Origin: Dehalococcoidia bacterium UBA2158
GTDB lineage: Bacteria; Chloroflexota; Dehalococcoidia; Lucifugimonadales; UBA3495
Assembly (NCBI GenBank): GCA_002328185.1
Contig: DCWQ01000050.1
Span: 58,307-122,306, forward strand
Direction: 5' to 3'
Length of the DNA: 64,000 nucleotides
Shown: positions 33,866 to 42,437 of the stretch, piece by piece
How the letters are laid out: each line of letters opens with the position of its first letter
Position numbering within the stretch: position 1 is the stretch's first letter
The notes under the pieces: model-generated
Databases searched by the model: none
What the model saw: the letters and a program-made list of their open reading frames with translations, nothing else
What the model was told of the DNA's origin: nothing
Position numbers and translations under genes: made by a program

Positions 33866-35215
33866 TCAGTCCCCAGGAACAGCCGATTCGACCTCGGCGC
33901 GCGCGGGCCGTGGCGGCGGTTTCGCGACGAACATGAGCACCGCCGACAGGAAATAGGCCATACCCATGGCAAAGTACAGGATATAGAAGTCGCCGGCCAA
34001 CGACCTGACCGTCGACGCCAGGGCCGGTCCCGCGCCCAGGGCGATCATCTGCAGCGGAGAGAATACGCCCAAGATCGTGCCGTAGGAACCTCGGCCAAAG
34101 TATCCGGCCAGCACCATGTTCTCCAGAGACCCCAGTCCTCCGGAAAACACACCCCAGATCACGGCGAACAACAACGCTTCGGCTACTGAGTCCACCGACA
34201 GCAAGAACGCCATCATCCCACCGGCTCCGGTCATCATGACTATCAGGCAACGGCGGGGTGTGATGCGGTCTGCCAAATAACCCCAGAACAGATTGGCGAC
34301 CGCCAAGAACGTTCCAAGACTCAGCACGCCTGCAGCAGTCGCGGTGGACAGTCCTGCGTCCTGCACTAGGAAGGGCACCAGACTGAAACCGACGGAGCTG
34401 GAAGCCAATGTCCCCAGCGCCGTGATACTCAAGAGCAGCCAAAACGCGTGGGTCCGGACGGCTTCTTTGGCGGTCCAACTGAACTCGGGCGTCACAGGCC
34501 GGGCGCTGCCAACGTCCGCTCCAGCCTGATCGGGGCTGGCGCCGTCGGGCAGCAAGCCGATATCCTCGGGCCTACGCCTGACGAACAGCATCACGGGCAA
34601 GATCAACACCAGACTCAACACGCCCAGGTACCGGTAGGCCGCCCGCCAGCCCTGATGGGCCGCAATCAGCGAGATGATCTGTATGTTGATAGCGCCCGCG
34701 ATGGGCCGGAAGGTGGAAACCAGGGCCAAGGCCATGTTGCGCCGCGTCCGGAAGAAGTTGACGGCCGCGGTCCGCGGGACCAGTCCAACCAGGACCGGGT
34801 TGCTCACCGCCCGTCCAACCACGTACCCGCCGTAGAACATCACAACCGAGTTTGACCCGGCGATGACGAAGAAGGCGATCCCAGCGACGACAAGACCGAA
34901 GGGCATCAGCCACCTAGGACCGAACCGGTCGGCCAACCTGCCGATGGCCGGGGCGATCATGCCCGACAACCAGGTGCCTAGGGTTGCGGCGAACGCCAAA
35001 CTGCCGTCGCCCCAGCCACTCTCGTCGGTGATGTAGACCTGTACGCCGCCTAGCACCACCTGGGTGAGCCCACTGGCGGCAAAGGTAGCTATGAAAGAGA
35101 TGGCCAGGACCAGCCAGCCGTAGTAGAAAGGCGTCCGTAAACGCCAGTTAAAAAATCTTTGAAGCATCGGACCCGGGGAGTCGAAATAGCCTACGGGGAG
35201 TACCCGTGCAATCAT
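33866..35215 (-). CDS. Major facilitator superfamily transporter
   Basis: 449 residues, about 12 membrane segments. Starts either at ATG 35215 or at 35167, which gives the usual short cytoplasmic lead (MLQRFFNWRLRTPFYYGW). GRLADRFGPRWLMPFG and WGYLADRITPRRCL are the two MFS loop signatures. Monocarboxylate-type relatives (oxalate/formate antiporter-like) share the YYGW opening. Substrate not determined. The 135 bp upstream hold nothing I can name. Confidence 0.84.
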   Translation of the reverse strand: MIARVLPVGYFDSPGPMLQRFFNWRLRTPFYYGWLVLAISFIATFAASGLTQVVLGGVQVYITDESGWGDGSLAFAATLGTWLSGMIAPAIGRLADRFGPRWLMPFGLVVAGIAFFVIAGSNSVVMFYGGYVVGRAVSNPVLVGLVPRTAAVNFFRTRRNMALALVSTFRPIAGAINIQIISLIAAHQGWRAAYRYLGVLSLVLILPVMLFVRRRPEDIGLLPDGASPDQAGADVGSARPVTPEFSWTAKEAVRTHAFWLLLSITALGTLASSSVGFSLVPFLVQDAGLSTATAAGVLSLGTFLAVANLFWGYLADRITPRRCLIVMMTGAGGMMAFLLSVDSVAEALLFAVIWGVFSGGLGSLENMVLAGYFGRGSYGTILGVFSPLQMIALGAGPALASTVRSLAGDFYILYFAMGMAYFLSAVLMFVAKPPPRPARAEVESAVPGD

Positions 35216-35350
35216 ACATCAACGGGTGCCTGGCGGCCATGAAGGCCCAGTGGTCAGAAAGCCTGGCTCTCGCCCGATGCACGGCTATGGGACCTGTCCG
35301 CCAGGTGATACATTATCGAAGTAAGTACCAGGGGTTTAGGCGCCGAATAG

Positions 35351-36272
35351 ATGCACTAATACAGTGATTCCGAAAACGACGCTCGGGCAAGTCACGGCCA
35401 TTCCCACGGCACGGTAGACGGGGATATTCTTGCCAGCAGCCGGGGAATCTGGGCCACCAAGATCTCTTTGGAGGTGCCGTTGGCCACAGCCGTCGTCCAA
35501 TTAGTGATCGTTGGCTTCACCGGCAGCGTGGCCCTGCTGGCCGACACCATCCACAATTTCGGCGACGCCGCTACTGCCATCCCACTTTTGGTGGCCTTCA
35601 CCCTGTCCCGCCGGCGACCCGCCGGAGATCGACTACATCTGGGTCGTGGCCGTCGCGGCTATCGTCGGGTTCCTGGGCAATAAAGCCGTTGCCCTCTTTC
35701 GAATGAAGATTGGCAAAGAGATCGGCAGCGCCGCGCTAGTCGCCGACGGCCATCACGCGCGGGTCGGCGGTCTTACAAGTCTGGCGGTCCTGTTCGGCGC
35801 CAACGTGGTCTGGCTGGGATATCCACTGGCGGGCCCGATAGTCGGATTGGTGATATCCGCCGCCATTTTGCGTATAGTTGTTGAGGCTTCCAAGTCAGTG
35901 TTCTCCCGGCTGCTAGACGGCGTCGAGGTAGAAGTGCCCGACGAGGCCCGAAACGTGGCTGCGGTAACCGATGGAGTCCGGGAAGTCGCCGAGGTCCGGA
36001 TGCGTTGGCTGTGGCACAAGATGTTGGCGGAAGCGAACATCGCCTTGGACCCCGGCCTTTGAGTGGTAGCAGGCCATGACATCGCAGAAGACGTGCACCA
36101 CCAACTGCTTCACAACCTAAAGTACCTGTGCAACCCCACGGTGCACGTGGATCCCGGCGGCCTGGCCGGAGAGGAAGAACACCGGCACGGACTCGGCAAG
36201 ATGAACACGATCATGCTGAAGAACCTGGAAACGAGCATGATCACGGCCATTCCCACAACTAAAGAGGTCTAG
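35351..36272 (+). pseudogene. Decayed cation diffusion facilitator (CDF) efflux gene
   Basis: The remains of a CDF metal/proton antiporter can be followed through several frames: ASHGHSHGTVDGDILASSRG, GSVALLADTIHNFGDAATAI (first metal-site helix), GNKAVALFRMKIGKEIGSAA, then LVADGHHARVGGLTSLAVL, and the cytoplasmic domain with HVDPGG. Lesions: a stop two codons after the possible ATG (35351), deletion plus frameshift near 35610-35630 that removes the segment following the first metal helix, TGA at 36060-36062, and a shift near the end, where another frame gives EHDHGHSHN. It abuts gatC. Confidence 0.85.
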
Positions 36273-36274
36273 AC

Positions 36275-36565
36275 ATGCCCCTTGAACCGTCGGAAGTAAA
36301 ACACATCGCGTCCTTGGCCCGCATCGGTCTCACCGACGAAGAGATAGAGATGTTCGGCGATCAGCTCTCCCAGATACTCGAGCAGTTCGAAGTGCTGAAC
36401 GAGCTGGATACCTCGGGCGTCACGCCAACCGGCCATGCCGGCGGACTCCAGACAATCATGCGCGACGACCTGACTGAGGACTCGTTGGACTCGGAAGACG
36501 TGCTGAAGAATGCGCCGCGCCGGGAGGGGGAGTTCTTCAGGGTGAACGCAGTGCTGGAGGAATAG
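36275..36565 (+). CDS. gatC: Glu-tRNA(Gln)/Asp-tRNA(Asn) amidotransferase subunit C
   Basis: 96 residues. GatC wraps and stabilises GatA in the GatCAB transamidosome. VKHIASLARIGLTDEEIEMFGDQLSQILE and LDTSGVTPTGHA with the ending FFRVNAVLEE are full-length family hallmarks. AAAGAGG lies 7 nt upstream of the ATG, inside the pseudogene tail. gatA follows after 4 bp. Confidence 0.92.
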   Translation: MPLEPSEVKHIASLARIGLTDEEIEMFGDQLSQILEQFEVLNELDTSGVTPTGHAGGLQTIMRDDLTEDSLDSEDVLKNAPRREGEFFRVNAVLEE

Positions 36566-36569
36566 GGGG

Positions 36570-38027
36570 TTGCCAGAACTCAATTGGCTAAGTATCGAAG
36601 ACGCCCACGCCCAGCTATTCTCGCGGCAGATCAGCTCGGTTGAACTAACCCAAGCCTGCTTGGAGCAGATCGACGCAGTTGAAGACCGGGTCCAGTCATT
36701 CCTGACCTTGACCCCGGAGAACGCCCTGGCCCAGGCGGAAGCGGCCGACCGCATGTTGGCCGCCGGCGAGGGCGGTCCGCTGACCGGTGTGCCCGTGCAG
36801 ATCAAAGACGTGATGTGCACCGAGGGCGTGCCCACGACCTGCGCCTCACGCATGCTGGAGAACTTCGTCCCGGTGTACAACGCCACGGCTGTGGAAAAGC
36901 TCATGGCCCAGGGCGCGGTGATGTTGGGCAAGGGTAACATGGACGAGTTCGCCATGGGGTCTTCTTGCGAGAATTCGGCCTTCCATCCCACCCGGAACCC
37001 CTGGGACTTGGAGCGGGTGCCCGGCGGAAGCAGTGGCGGCGCGGCGGCCTCGGTCGCGGCAGGGGAGGCCATCTACGCGTTGGGTTCGGACACCGGCGGC
37101 AGCGTCCGGCAGCCGGCATCCCTTTGCGGAGTGGTGGGCCTGAAACCCACCTATGGTCTGGTCAGCCGCTACGGACTTATCGCTTTCGCATCGTCTTTCG
37201 ACCAGATCGGACCGGTTGGGAGGTCGGCCATGGACTGTGCCCTGACCCTGAACGCCATTGCAGGCCACGATCCGCGGGACGCCACCTCTCTGAAGCGCGA
37301 ACCCGTCGACTACGCAGCCAGCCTCGGTCAGGATATCAAGGGGATGCGCCTGGGTGTGCCGGAAGAGTATTTCGTGGATGGCATGAACCCGGGCACGCGT
37401 CAGGCTATCGACGCCGCGGTAGATGTATTAGAGGGGCTCGGCGCCTCGGTGAGGCCGGTATCACTGCCCACTACGCGTTACGCCCTGGCCTGCTATTACA
37501 TCATTGCGCCGTCGGAATGCTCGGCCAACCTGGCCCGCTACGACGGTGTTAAATACGGCTACTCCTATCAGGACACCGACGATATGTGGGAGGCCATGGA
37601 GAAGACCCGGGAGTACGGGTTCGGCCCCGAGGTCACCCGCCGGGTGATGTTGGGCACCTACGCCCTCTCCAGCGGTTATTACGACGCCTACTACTTGAAG
37701 GCCCAGCAGGCGCGGACGCTGATCAGACAGGACTTCGACCGAGTGTTTCAAGAGGTCGACGCGTTGGTCACGCCCACCTCGCCGGTGACTGCTTTCAAAA
37801 TCGGTGAGAAAATCGGAGACCCGGTGCAGATGTACCTGATTGACGTTTGCACCCTGCCGGTGAATATCGCCGGGCTGCCCGGCCTATCTGTGCCCTGCGG
37901 CTTCTCAGAGGGGATGCCAGTGGGTATGCAGTTCATAGGCCCACATTTCTTCGAGGAGACCCTGCTGCGGATGGCTCACGCCTACGAGGCTGCAACTGAG
38001 TGGAGCGCCGCCCGGCCGGAGATTTAG
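36570..38027 (+). CDS. gatA: Glu-tRNA(Gln)/Asp-tRNA(Asn) amidotransferase subunit A
   Basis: 485 residues, glutaminase-like amidase subunit that releases ammonia for GatB. Start is TTG 36570, with GGAGG 9 nt upstream inside the end of gatC. Lys in VQIKDVMC (about 77), GGSSGGAAASVAAGEA (about 151-166) and nucleophile Ser in GSDTGGSVRQPA (about 176) are intact, and MGSSCENSAFHPTRNPWD is the GatA-specific block. gatB is not in the window. Confidence 0.95.
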   Translation: MPELNWLSIEDAHAQLFSRQISSVELTQACLEQIDAVEDRVQSFLTLTPENALAQAEAADRMLAAGEGGPLTGVPVQIKDVMCTEGVPTTCASRMLENFVPVYNATAVEKLMAQGAVMLGKGNMDEFAMGSSCENSAFHPTRNPWDLERVPGGSSGGAAASVAAGEAIYALGSDTGGSVRQPASLCGVVGLKPTYGLVSRYGLIAFASSFDQIGPVGRSAMDCALTLNAIAGHDPRDATSLKREPVDYAASLGQDIKGMRLGVPEEYFVDGMNPGTRQAIDAAVDVLEGLGASVRPVSLPTTRYALACYYIIAPSECSANLARYDGVKYGYSYQDTDDMWEAMEKTREYGFGPEVTRRVMLGTYALSSGYYDAYYLKAQQARTLIRQDFDRVFQEVDALVTPTSPVTAFKIGEKIGDPVQMYLIDVCTLPVNIAGLPGLSVPCGFSEGMPVGMQFIGPHFFEETLLRMAHAYEAATEWSAARPEI

Positions 38028-38033
38028 GTAATT

Positions 38034-38077
38034 AAAAAAGTTCCGGCCCTCCGCTTTCCAAGCGGAGGGCCGGAACT
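38034..38077 (-). terminator. Very strong intrinsic terminator
   Basis: A perfect 18-bp stem (38039-38056 with 38060-38077) with a three-base loop, followed on the minus strand by a six-U run (38038-38034 region). It ends the small minus-strand gene at 38076 and may also stop gatA transcripts. Confidence 0.88.
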
Positions 38078-38282
38078 AAAGACCAGTCGGCGATTGCCCT
38101 TCCGGACGAATCGCCAGCCGGTCGGTTTGGGTATACTTGTAGTCGGCGTACTTGTCCGCCGCCACTTGGGCGGGGGCCGCGAAACGTTGTAGGTTCGACA
38201 ACAAGCCCTCAATCATTGATTCCGAGCCGTTGTCGTTTGCGCCGATGTTGAAGTTCGCTTTTCCGATGCTAAGTGTAGCCAT
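38076..38282 (-). CDS. Small protein of unknown function (68 residues)
   Basis: ATG 38282 to TAG 38078-38076. The product starts MATLSIGKANFNIGANDN, has a possible helix (ESMIEGLLSNLQRFAAPAQV, about 21-40), then a Tyr/Lys/Asp-rich stretch (ADKYADYKYTQTDR) and a short basic-polar end. No signal peptide, membrane segment or Cys. The stop codon lies at the foot of an 18-bp terminator and a TTGACA (38439-38434) stands upstream, so it looks like a real, well expressed small gene. AGGA is 12 nt before the ATG, a weak spacing. No family recognised. Confidence 0.6.
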   Translation of the reverse strand: MATLSIGKANFNIGANDNGSESMIEGLLSNLQRFAAPAQVAADKYADYKYTQTDRLAIRPEGQSPTGL

Positions 38283-38552
38283 GACTATTTTCAATCCTAG
38301 TCAACAAGTGGGCTGTAGTTCTGTAGGGCATGCCGGCCGAAACCTCGGTCGTATTCCGTTTTTGCAAACCCGTCCATTTATTTGTCCTACCCAAATTTCA
38401 AACCTTAACTAACAATTGATCTTAGAAAACATTTGTCAAGTATCTAATTATTAGTTAGAGTCGACTAGAATATAACGGCCTAATTGATCTAAACTAGGAA
38501 CTCGGACCAATCGTTTATCCTGAACACAGAGAGCGTCGCGGCGAGGAGCATC
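38283..38552. promoter_or_regulatory. AT-rich divergent control region of the small protein and HxlR regulator
   Basis: Base composition drops sharply to AT-rich. Minus strand: TTGACA at 38439-38434. Plus strand: TTGTCA (38433-38438), 17 bp, TAGAGT (38456-38461). CTAATTATTAG (38444-38454) is a perfect palindrome between the plus-strand boxes and a candidate HxlR operator. Confidence 0.5.
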
Positions 38553-38879
38553 ATGAACTGCGATACACCATGTCCGAAATACGAAAATGCCATGAGGGTT
38601 TTGGGCAAGAAATGGACCTGCCTGATCCTGCGTTGTCTGCTAGCTGAACCCAGACGGTTCACCGAGATATCTGGCTACATTTACGGACTTAGCGACCGCC
38701 TGCTCTCCCAGCGATTGCAGGAACTGGAAGAAGAGGGCATCGTGTCGCGCCGGGTCTACGCCCGCCGGCCCGTGGTCGTGGAGTATTCCCTGACCCCCAA
38801 GGGTTCGGCATTCCGGACCGTGGCCGAAGCGATCCAGGTGTGGGCCGACGAGTGGGCCACGGAGCCCGCCGTGGTTTAA
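38553..38879 (+). CDS. HxlR-family transcriptional regulator
   Basis: 108 residues, winged helix. The N-terminal CDTPCPKYENAMRVLGKKWTCLIL has the conserved Cys of redox- or aldehyde-sensing members. GLSDRLLSQRLQELEEEGIVSRRVY is the recognition helix and wing; EYSLTPKG follows. It probably controls itself and the small gene at 38076 through the palindrome between them. Confidence 0.88.
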   Translation: MNCDTPCPKYENAMRVLGKKWTCLILRCLLAEPRRFTEISGYIYGLSDRLLSQRLQELEEEGIVSRRVYARRPVVVEYSLTPKGSAFRTVAEAIQVWADEWATEPAVV

Positions 38880-38950
38880 CTTGCAGCCCGCTGCCCAGCA
38901 ATCACCCGGCAACCTCGCCCTCAGTCGTAAATCAATTCCGGGAGGCGCTA

Positions 38951-40336
38951 ATGCAGCGCTCCAAAATCAAGGATATTTTCATCCAGGAACAGGCCGGTGG
39001 CGACGTTCTTGTCCAGGGTTGGGTCAAGACCCGCCGGTCGTCTAAGTTGGTTACCTTCCTCCAGATCACCGACGGCTCCACCCTCCAAGACCTTCAGATA
39101 GTGGTCGACGAAGCCAATCCCGGCCATGAAGCGGCCGCGGCGCTCACCACCGGCTGCAGCGTAAGCGTAGAAGGCGTATTGGTCGATTCTCCGGGCCAAG
39201 GCCAAAGATATGAGGTTCAGGCCAAGACGTTGACCGTCCTCGGCGGTTCCGACCCTGAGACCTACCCTCTTCAGAAGAAACGCCACTCCCCCGAATTCCT
39301 CAGGGAGATTGCCCATCTGCGGCCCCGCACCAACACCTTTGGCGCCATGGCCCGCGTGAGGAACTCCGTGGCCTACGCCATCCACACCTTCTTTCAAGGT
39401 CGTGGCTTCCAGTTCATCCAGACACCCATCATCACCGCCAGCGACGCCGAGGGCGCCGGGTCCATGTTCCAGGTGACGACGCTGGACCTGAACGACGTGC
39501 CCAAAGACGGCGGCGCCGTTAAGCACGAAGACGACTTCTTCGGCAAACCCGCGTTCTTGACCGTCAGCGGCCAGTTGGAGGCGGAAATATTCGCCATGGC
39601 CCTGTCGGACGTATATACCTTTGGGCCCACGTTTCGCGCCGAGAATTCCAACACGTCCCGTCATCTCGCAGAATTTTGGATGGTCGAGCCTGAGGTTGCC
39701 TTCTGCCAGTTGGACGGTCTGACCGAGCTGGCCGAGGACTTTTTGAAGCATCTGTGCGGGCATGTGTTGGAGAGCTGCGTTGAAGACATGGAATTCTTCA
39801 ACAAGTGGTACGACGACAGCACCATAGCCACTCTGGAAGGCATCGCCAATTCCCAGTTCGAGCGCATCACCTACACCGAGGCCGTGAAACTGCTCCAGGA
39901 GTCGGGCGAGAAATTTGAGTACCCGGTTTCTTGGGGTACCGATCTCCAGTCGGAGCACGAGCGTTACCTGACCGAGACAAAGATCCAGAAACCGGTCATC
40001 GTCACCGACTATCCCAAGGACATCAAGGCTTTCTACATGCGCCTGAACGACGGCGGCGAGACCGTCCGGGCCATGGACGTATTGGTGCCGCGCATCGGGG
40101 AGATCATCGGCGGCAGCCAGCGTGAGGAACGCCGCGACCTGCTGGAGGGACGGATGACCGAGGCGGGAATATCCCACGACGAGTATTCCTGGTACTTGGA
40201 CCTGCGGAGCTACGGCACAGTCCCTCATTCCGGGTTCGGGCTGGGCTTCGAGCGCACGGTCCAATTCGTGACCGGGGTGTCTAACATCCGCGACGTCATC
40301 CCTTTCCCCAGAACTCCCAAGAGCGCGGAGTTCTAG
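38951..40336 (+). CDS. asnS: Asparaginyl-tRNA synthetase
   Basis: 461 residues from ATG 38951 with GGGAGG 5-6 nt upstream. Class II synthetase: OB-fold anticodon domain (VLVQGWVKTRRSSK, about 20-33), motif 2 in FRAENSNTSRHLAEFWMVEPE and motif 3 in GFGLGFERTVQFVTGV. The conserved NDVPK insertion is present. With AsnRS encoded, the GatCA pair nearby is probably used for Gln-tRNA(Gln), unless both routes exist. Confidence 0.95.
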   Translation: MQRSKIKDIFIQEQAGGDVLVQGWVKTRRSSKLVTFLQITDGSTLQDLQIVVDEANPGHEAAAALTTGCSVSVEGVLVDSPGQGQRYEVQAKTLTVLGGSDPETYPLQKKRHSPEFLREIAHLRPRTNTFGAMARVRNSVAYAIHTFFQGRGFQFIQTPIITASDAEGAGSMFQVTTLDLNDVPKDGGAVKHEDDFFGKPAFLTVSGQLEAEIFAMALSDVYTFGPTFRAENSNTSRHLAEFWMVEPEVAFCQLDGLTELAEDFLKHLCGHVLESCVEDMEFFNKWYDDSTIATLEGIANSQFERITYTEAVKLLQESGEKFEYPVSWGTDLQSEHERYLTETKIQKPVIVTDYPKDIKAFYMRLNDGGETVRAMDVLVPRIGEIIGGSQREERRDLLEGRMTEAGISHDEYSWYLDLRSYGTVPHSGFGLGFERTVQFVTGVSNIRDVIPFPRTPKSAEF

Positions 40337-40475
40337 CCTGCCGCCACCCGACTCCAGCCAAGGTAGCGGCTCGCCCGCTCTGATAGAAGCCGCTTTCGGC
40401 CGCGGCAGTCCCATCTTCAACCAGACCACGGAACGGCTGAGCCGTATCTTCGCCGAAGCGGGGCATGTCCCGCAG

Positions 40476-41786
40476 GTGGCGGTCCGGTTCCGCGAATGGG
40501 AAAACCTCCAAGGTCAAGAATCCTCAGGCGAAACATCATTCATCCTCCAGACCTATCTGGCCCTGCTTGCCCGGCTAGTCGCCCGGCAGTTCGTCGCACC
40601 CCGACGAGCCATCGCCAATTCCAAAGAGCTGTTTGAGGTCATCAACGTCGATTACTTCAGCCGGCGGGGCATCGGCAATTTCGGGGAAGGGGATATCTTC
40701 TCTTGGCTTCCACTGGAGAGCCGGTGGGAACTGAGCCTTGACGACTTAGTCCTAGAGACCTTGCGGGGACTAACGGACGCCCTCGCTTCCCATGACTTCA
40801 CAGGCGCCACGCCCGGCATCTTGGACAGCCTCTACCGCCCGACTCCCCCGCGCTGGTTGGCAGAGTACGTGGTCGAAGAAGAACTAGGCCTGCCTGGCGA
40901 CGGTCTGTCGTTGCTGGATCCCTCCTGCGGCACTGGGACGTTCCTATGCGCCGCTATCGGGGCCATGACTCGAACCTTAGCGGAGCAGGGCGGCGACCCG
41001 ATTGACGTGTTGTTCATGGCGCCTGAGAAGTTCAAGGGAATGGACCGTGATCCCTTATCCGTAACCTTGGCTCGGCTGAATTATTTACTGGCCTTTGGCG
41101 ACCTGGTCCAGCAAGAACACCCACCATTTCTGCTGCCTATGTACCTTGCCGACGCCGACAGCATCCCTAAATCTGGTTCGACGGACCCAATTGATCCAGG
41201 CGTGACTCTGTCGACCACCGCCGGTGATTTCCCGCTGCCGGGGCCGTTCATAGAAAATCCGTTGATGCTGGACTGGGTGCCGGGCCGGCTGACCAATTAC
41301 ATGGATGGGGCCCAGTTGCGGTTGCACGTCCAATCGGAAGAACTGGCGGTGCAGGAGGTACTGAACGCCTATTACAACTACCTGACCGCCGCCAAACCGC
41401 GCACGCCTGTTCCCGACGCTCTGACGCCGCAGCAGGCGGACACCTTTTTGGAAACCGCCCGCATAGTGGTGCAACTGCATATCCGGGGCGAGGGTACATT
41501 GTGGCTGAACATGGTCCAGAACCTGGCGGCGCCGGCGATATTCTCCCACGCCCGGTTTGGCCGGCTAGGCGGCCAGGGCTCGGCAACCCTCTTAGAGACT
41601 TCCTCTGCGTCATATCTGAGGCCAAGTGGACGGGCTGCCATGGTCACGTCGGGCGACGAGGCAGCATCAGCGGTGGTCACCGGCTTTGAACGTACTGTCA
41701 GGCTCGACGTGGAAGGCGGATCAATCTCTCACGGCAGCTCATGGTCGGATGCCAAATCGGGCGTCCGATTGACCGAGGAGTCATAG
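40476..41786 (+). CDS. Damaged N6-adenine DNA methyltransferase-like protein
   Basis: 436 residues from GTG 40476. The frame is open to inside asnS but has no earlier standard start, although homologous-looking sequence (IEAAFGRGSPIFNQTTERL) begins about 90 bp before it. SAM motif I is LLDPSCGTGTFLCAAI (about 146-161), and GMDRDPLSVTLARLNYLLAFGDL is the motif II/III region. The catalytic NPPY/W motif IV, expected after the RFD block near residue 358, is missing; SHARFGRLGGQ runs almost directly into YLRPSGRAAMV. It is likely an inactive deletion derivative of an Eco57I-type enzyme. Confidence 0.65.
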   Translation: MAVRFREWENLQGQESSGETSFILQTYLALLARLVARQFVAPRRAIANSKELFEVINVDYFSRRGIGNFGEGDIFSWLPLESRWELSLDDLVLETLRGLTDALASHDFTGATPGILDSLYRPTPPRWLAEYVVEEELGLPGDGLSLLDPSCGTGTFLCAAIGAMTRTLAEQGGDPIDVLFMAPEKFKGMDRDPLSVTLARLNYLLAFGDLVQQEHPPFLLPMYLADADSIPKSGSTDPIDPGVTLSTTAGDFPLPGPFIENPLMLDWVPGRLTNYMDGAQLRLHVQSEELAVQEVLNAYYNYLTAAKPRTPVPDALTPQQADTFLETARIVVQLHIRGEGTLWLNMVQNLAAPAIFSHARFGRLGGQGSATLLETSSASYLRPSGRAAMVTSGDEAASAVVTGFERTVRLDVEGGSISHGSSWSDAKSGVRLTEES

Positions 41787-41803
41787 CACTAAGCCCATTT
41801 CAT

Positions 41804-41833
41804 TTGACGCTATTTCCCACTGGCGAATATAAT
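41804..41833 (+). promoter_or_regulatory. Promoter of the split TPP decarboxylase operon
   Basis: TTGACG (41804-41809), 18 bp, TATAAT (41828-41833). About 63 nt of leader follows. Confidence 0.65.
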
Positions 41834-41902
41834 GCTGGCGTCCTCGTATGTAGCTTGACAGGCTGGAGCCCTCCAGTCTGATTTCTCTGGTAAGGAGCCA
41901 AA

Positions 41903-42409
41903 ATGGCCACTCAAGAAGTCATCCTCCACCCCGCCTCTGTCATCGCGGAGTTGAAGAAGAACCATATCACTCACGTTGTCTGGCTTCCGGACAGCGAGAC
42001 CAACTTCATGTACCAACTGCTGAACAACGAGCCGACCTTGGACCTAGTCCCGGTCTGCCGCGAGGGCGAGACCATGGCCATCGCCGCCGGACTCTGGGTG
42101 GGCGGCAAACGCCCCATAGTCCTGATTCAGAACACCGGCATATTCGAGGCCGGAGACTCCATCCGCGGCCTAGGCTTGGACGTGAACCAACCCTTGGTCA
42201 TGCTGGTGGGCTACCGGGGTTGGAGCCGTCACGGTCTAACCCGAGACTCGGCCGCCCGGTTCATCGAGCACATCCTCCACGCCTGGGGCATCACTTACTA
42301 CCTGATCGAGACCGACGAGGATGCCGACCGCATCAGCCTGGCCATCGAAGAGGCCGAGCGCACGCAGAAGCCGGTGGCCGTATTGGTGGGCACCGAGTTC
42401 GGCTCCTAG
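41903..42409 (+). CDS. TPP-dependent decarboxylase, alpha (pyrimidine-binding) subunit, ComD-like
   Basis: 168 residues, equal to the N-terminal third of TPP decarboxylases. AAGGAG is 7 nt upstream. VVWLPDSETNFMYQLL and the catalytic Glu in CREGETMAIAAGLWVGGKRP (about 52-55) are typical, as is the VMLVGYRGW block. Sulfopyruvate decarboxylase (ComDE) and phosphonopyruvate decarboxylase have the same split or fused layout. The beta subunit follows after 28 bp. Substrate is inferred to be a 2-oxo acid with a sulfonate, phosphonate or similar group. Confidence 0.82.
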   Translation: MATQEVILHPASVIAELKKNHITHVVWLPDSETNFMYQLLNNEPTLDLVPVCREGETMAIAAGLWVGGKRPIVLIQNTGIFEAGDSIRGLGLDVNQPLVMLVGYRGWSRHGLTRDSAARFIEHILHAWGITYYLIETDEDADRISLAIEEAERTQKPVAVLVGTEFGS

Positions 42410-42437
42410 CCTCCGCAAAACTTAGGGAGATTACTAA

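Noticed and set aside
33756..34478. Minus-strand ORF of 240 codons inside the MFS gene
   Set aside because: Arg/Gly-rich out-of-frame shadow of the MFS transporter.
38948..40429. Minus-strand ORF of 493 codons
   Set aside because: Exact shadow of asnS.
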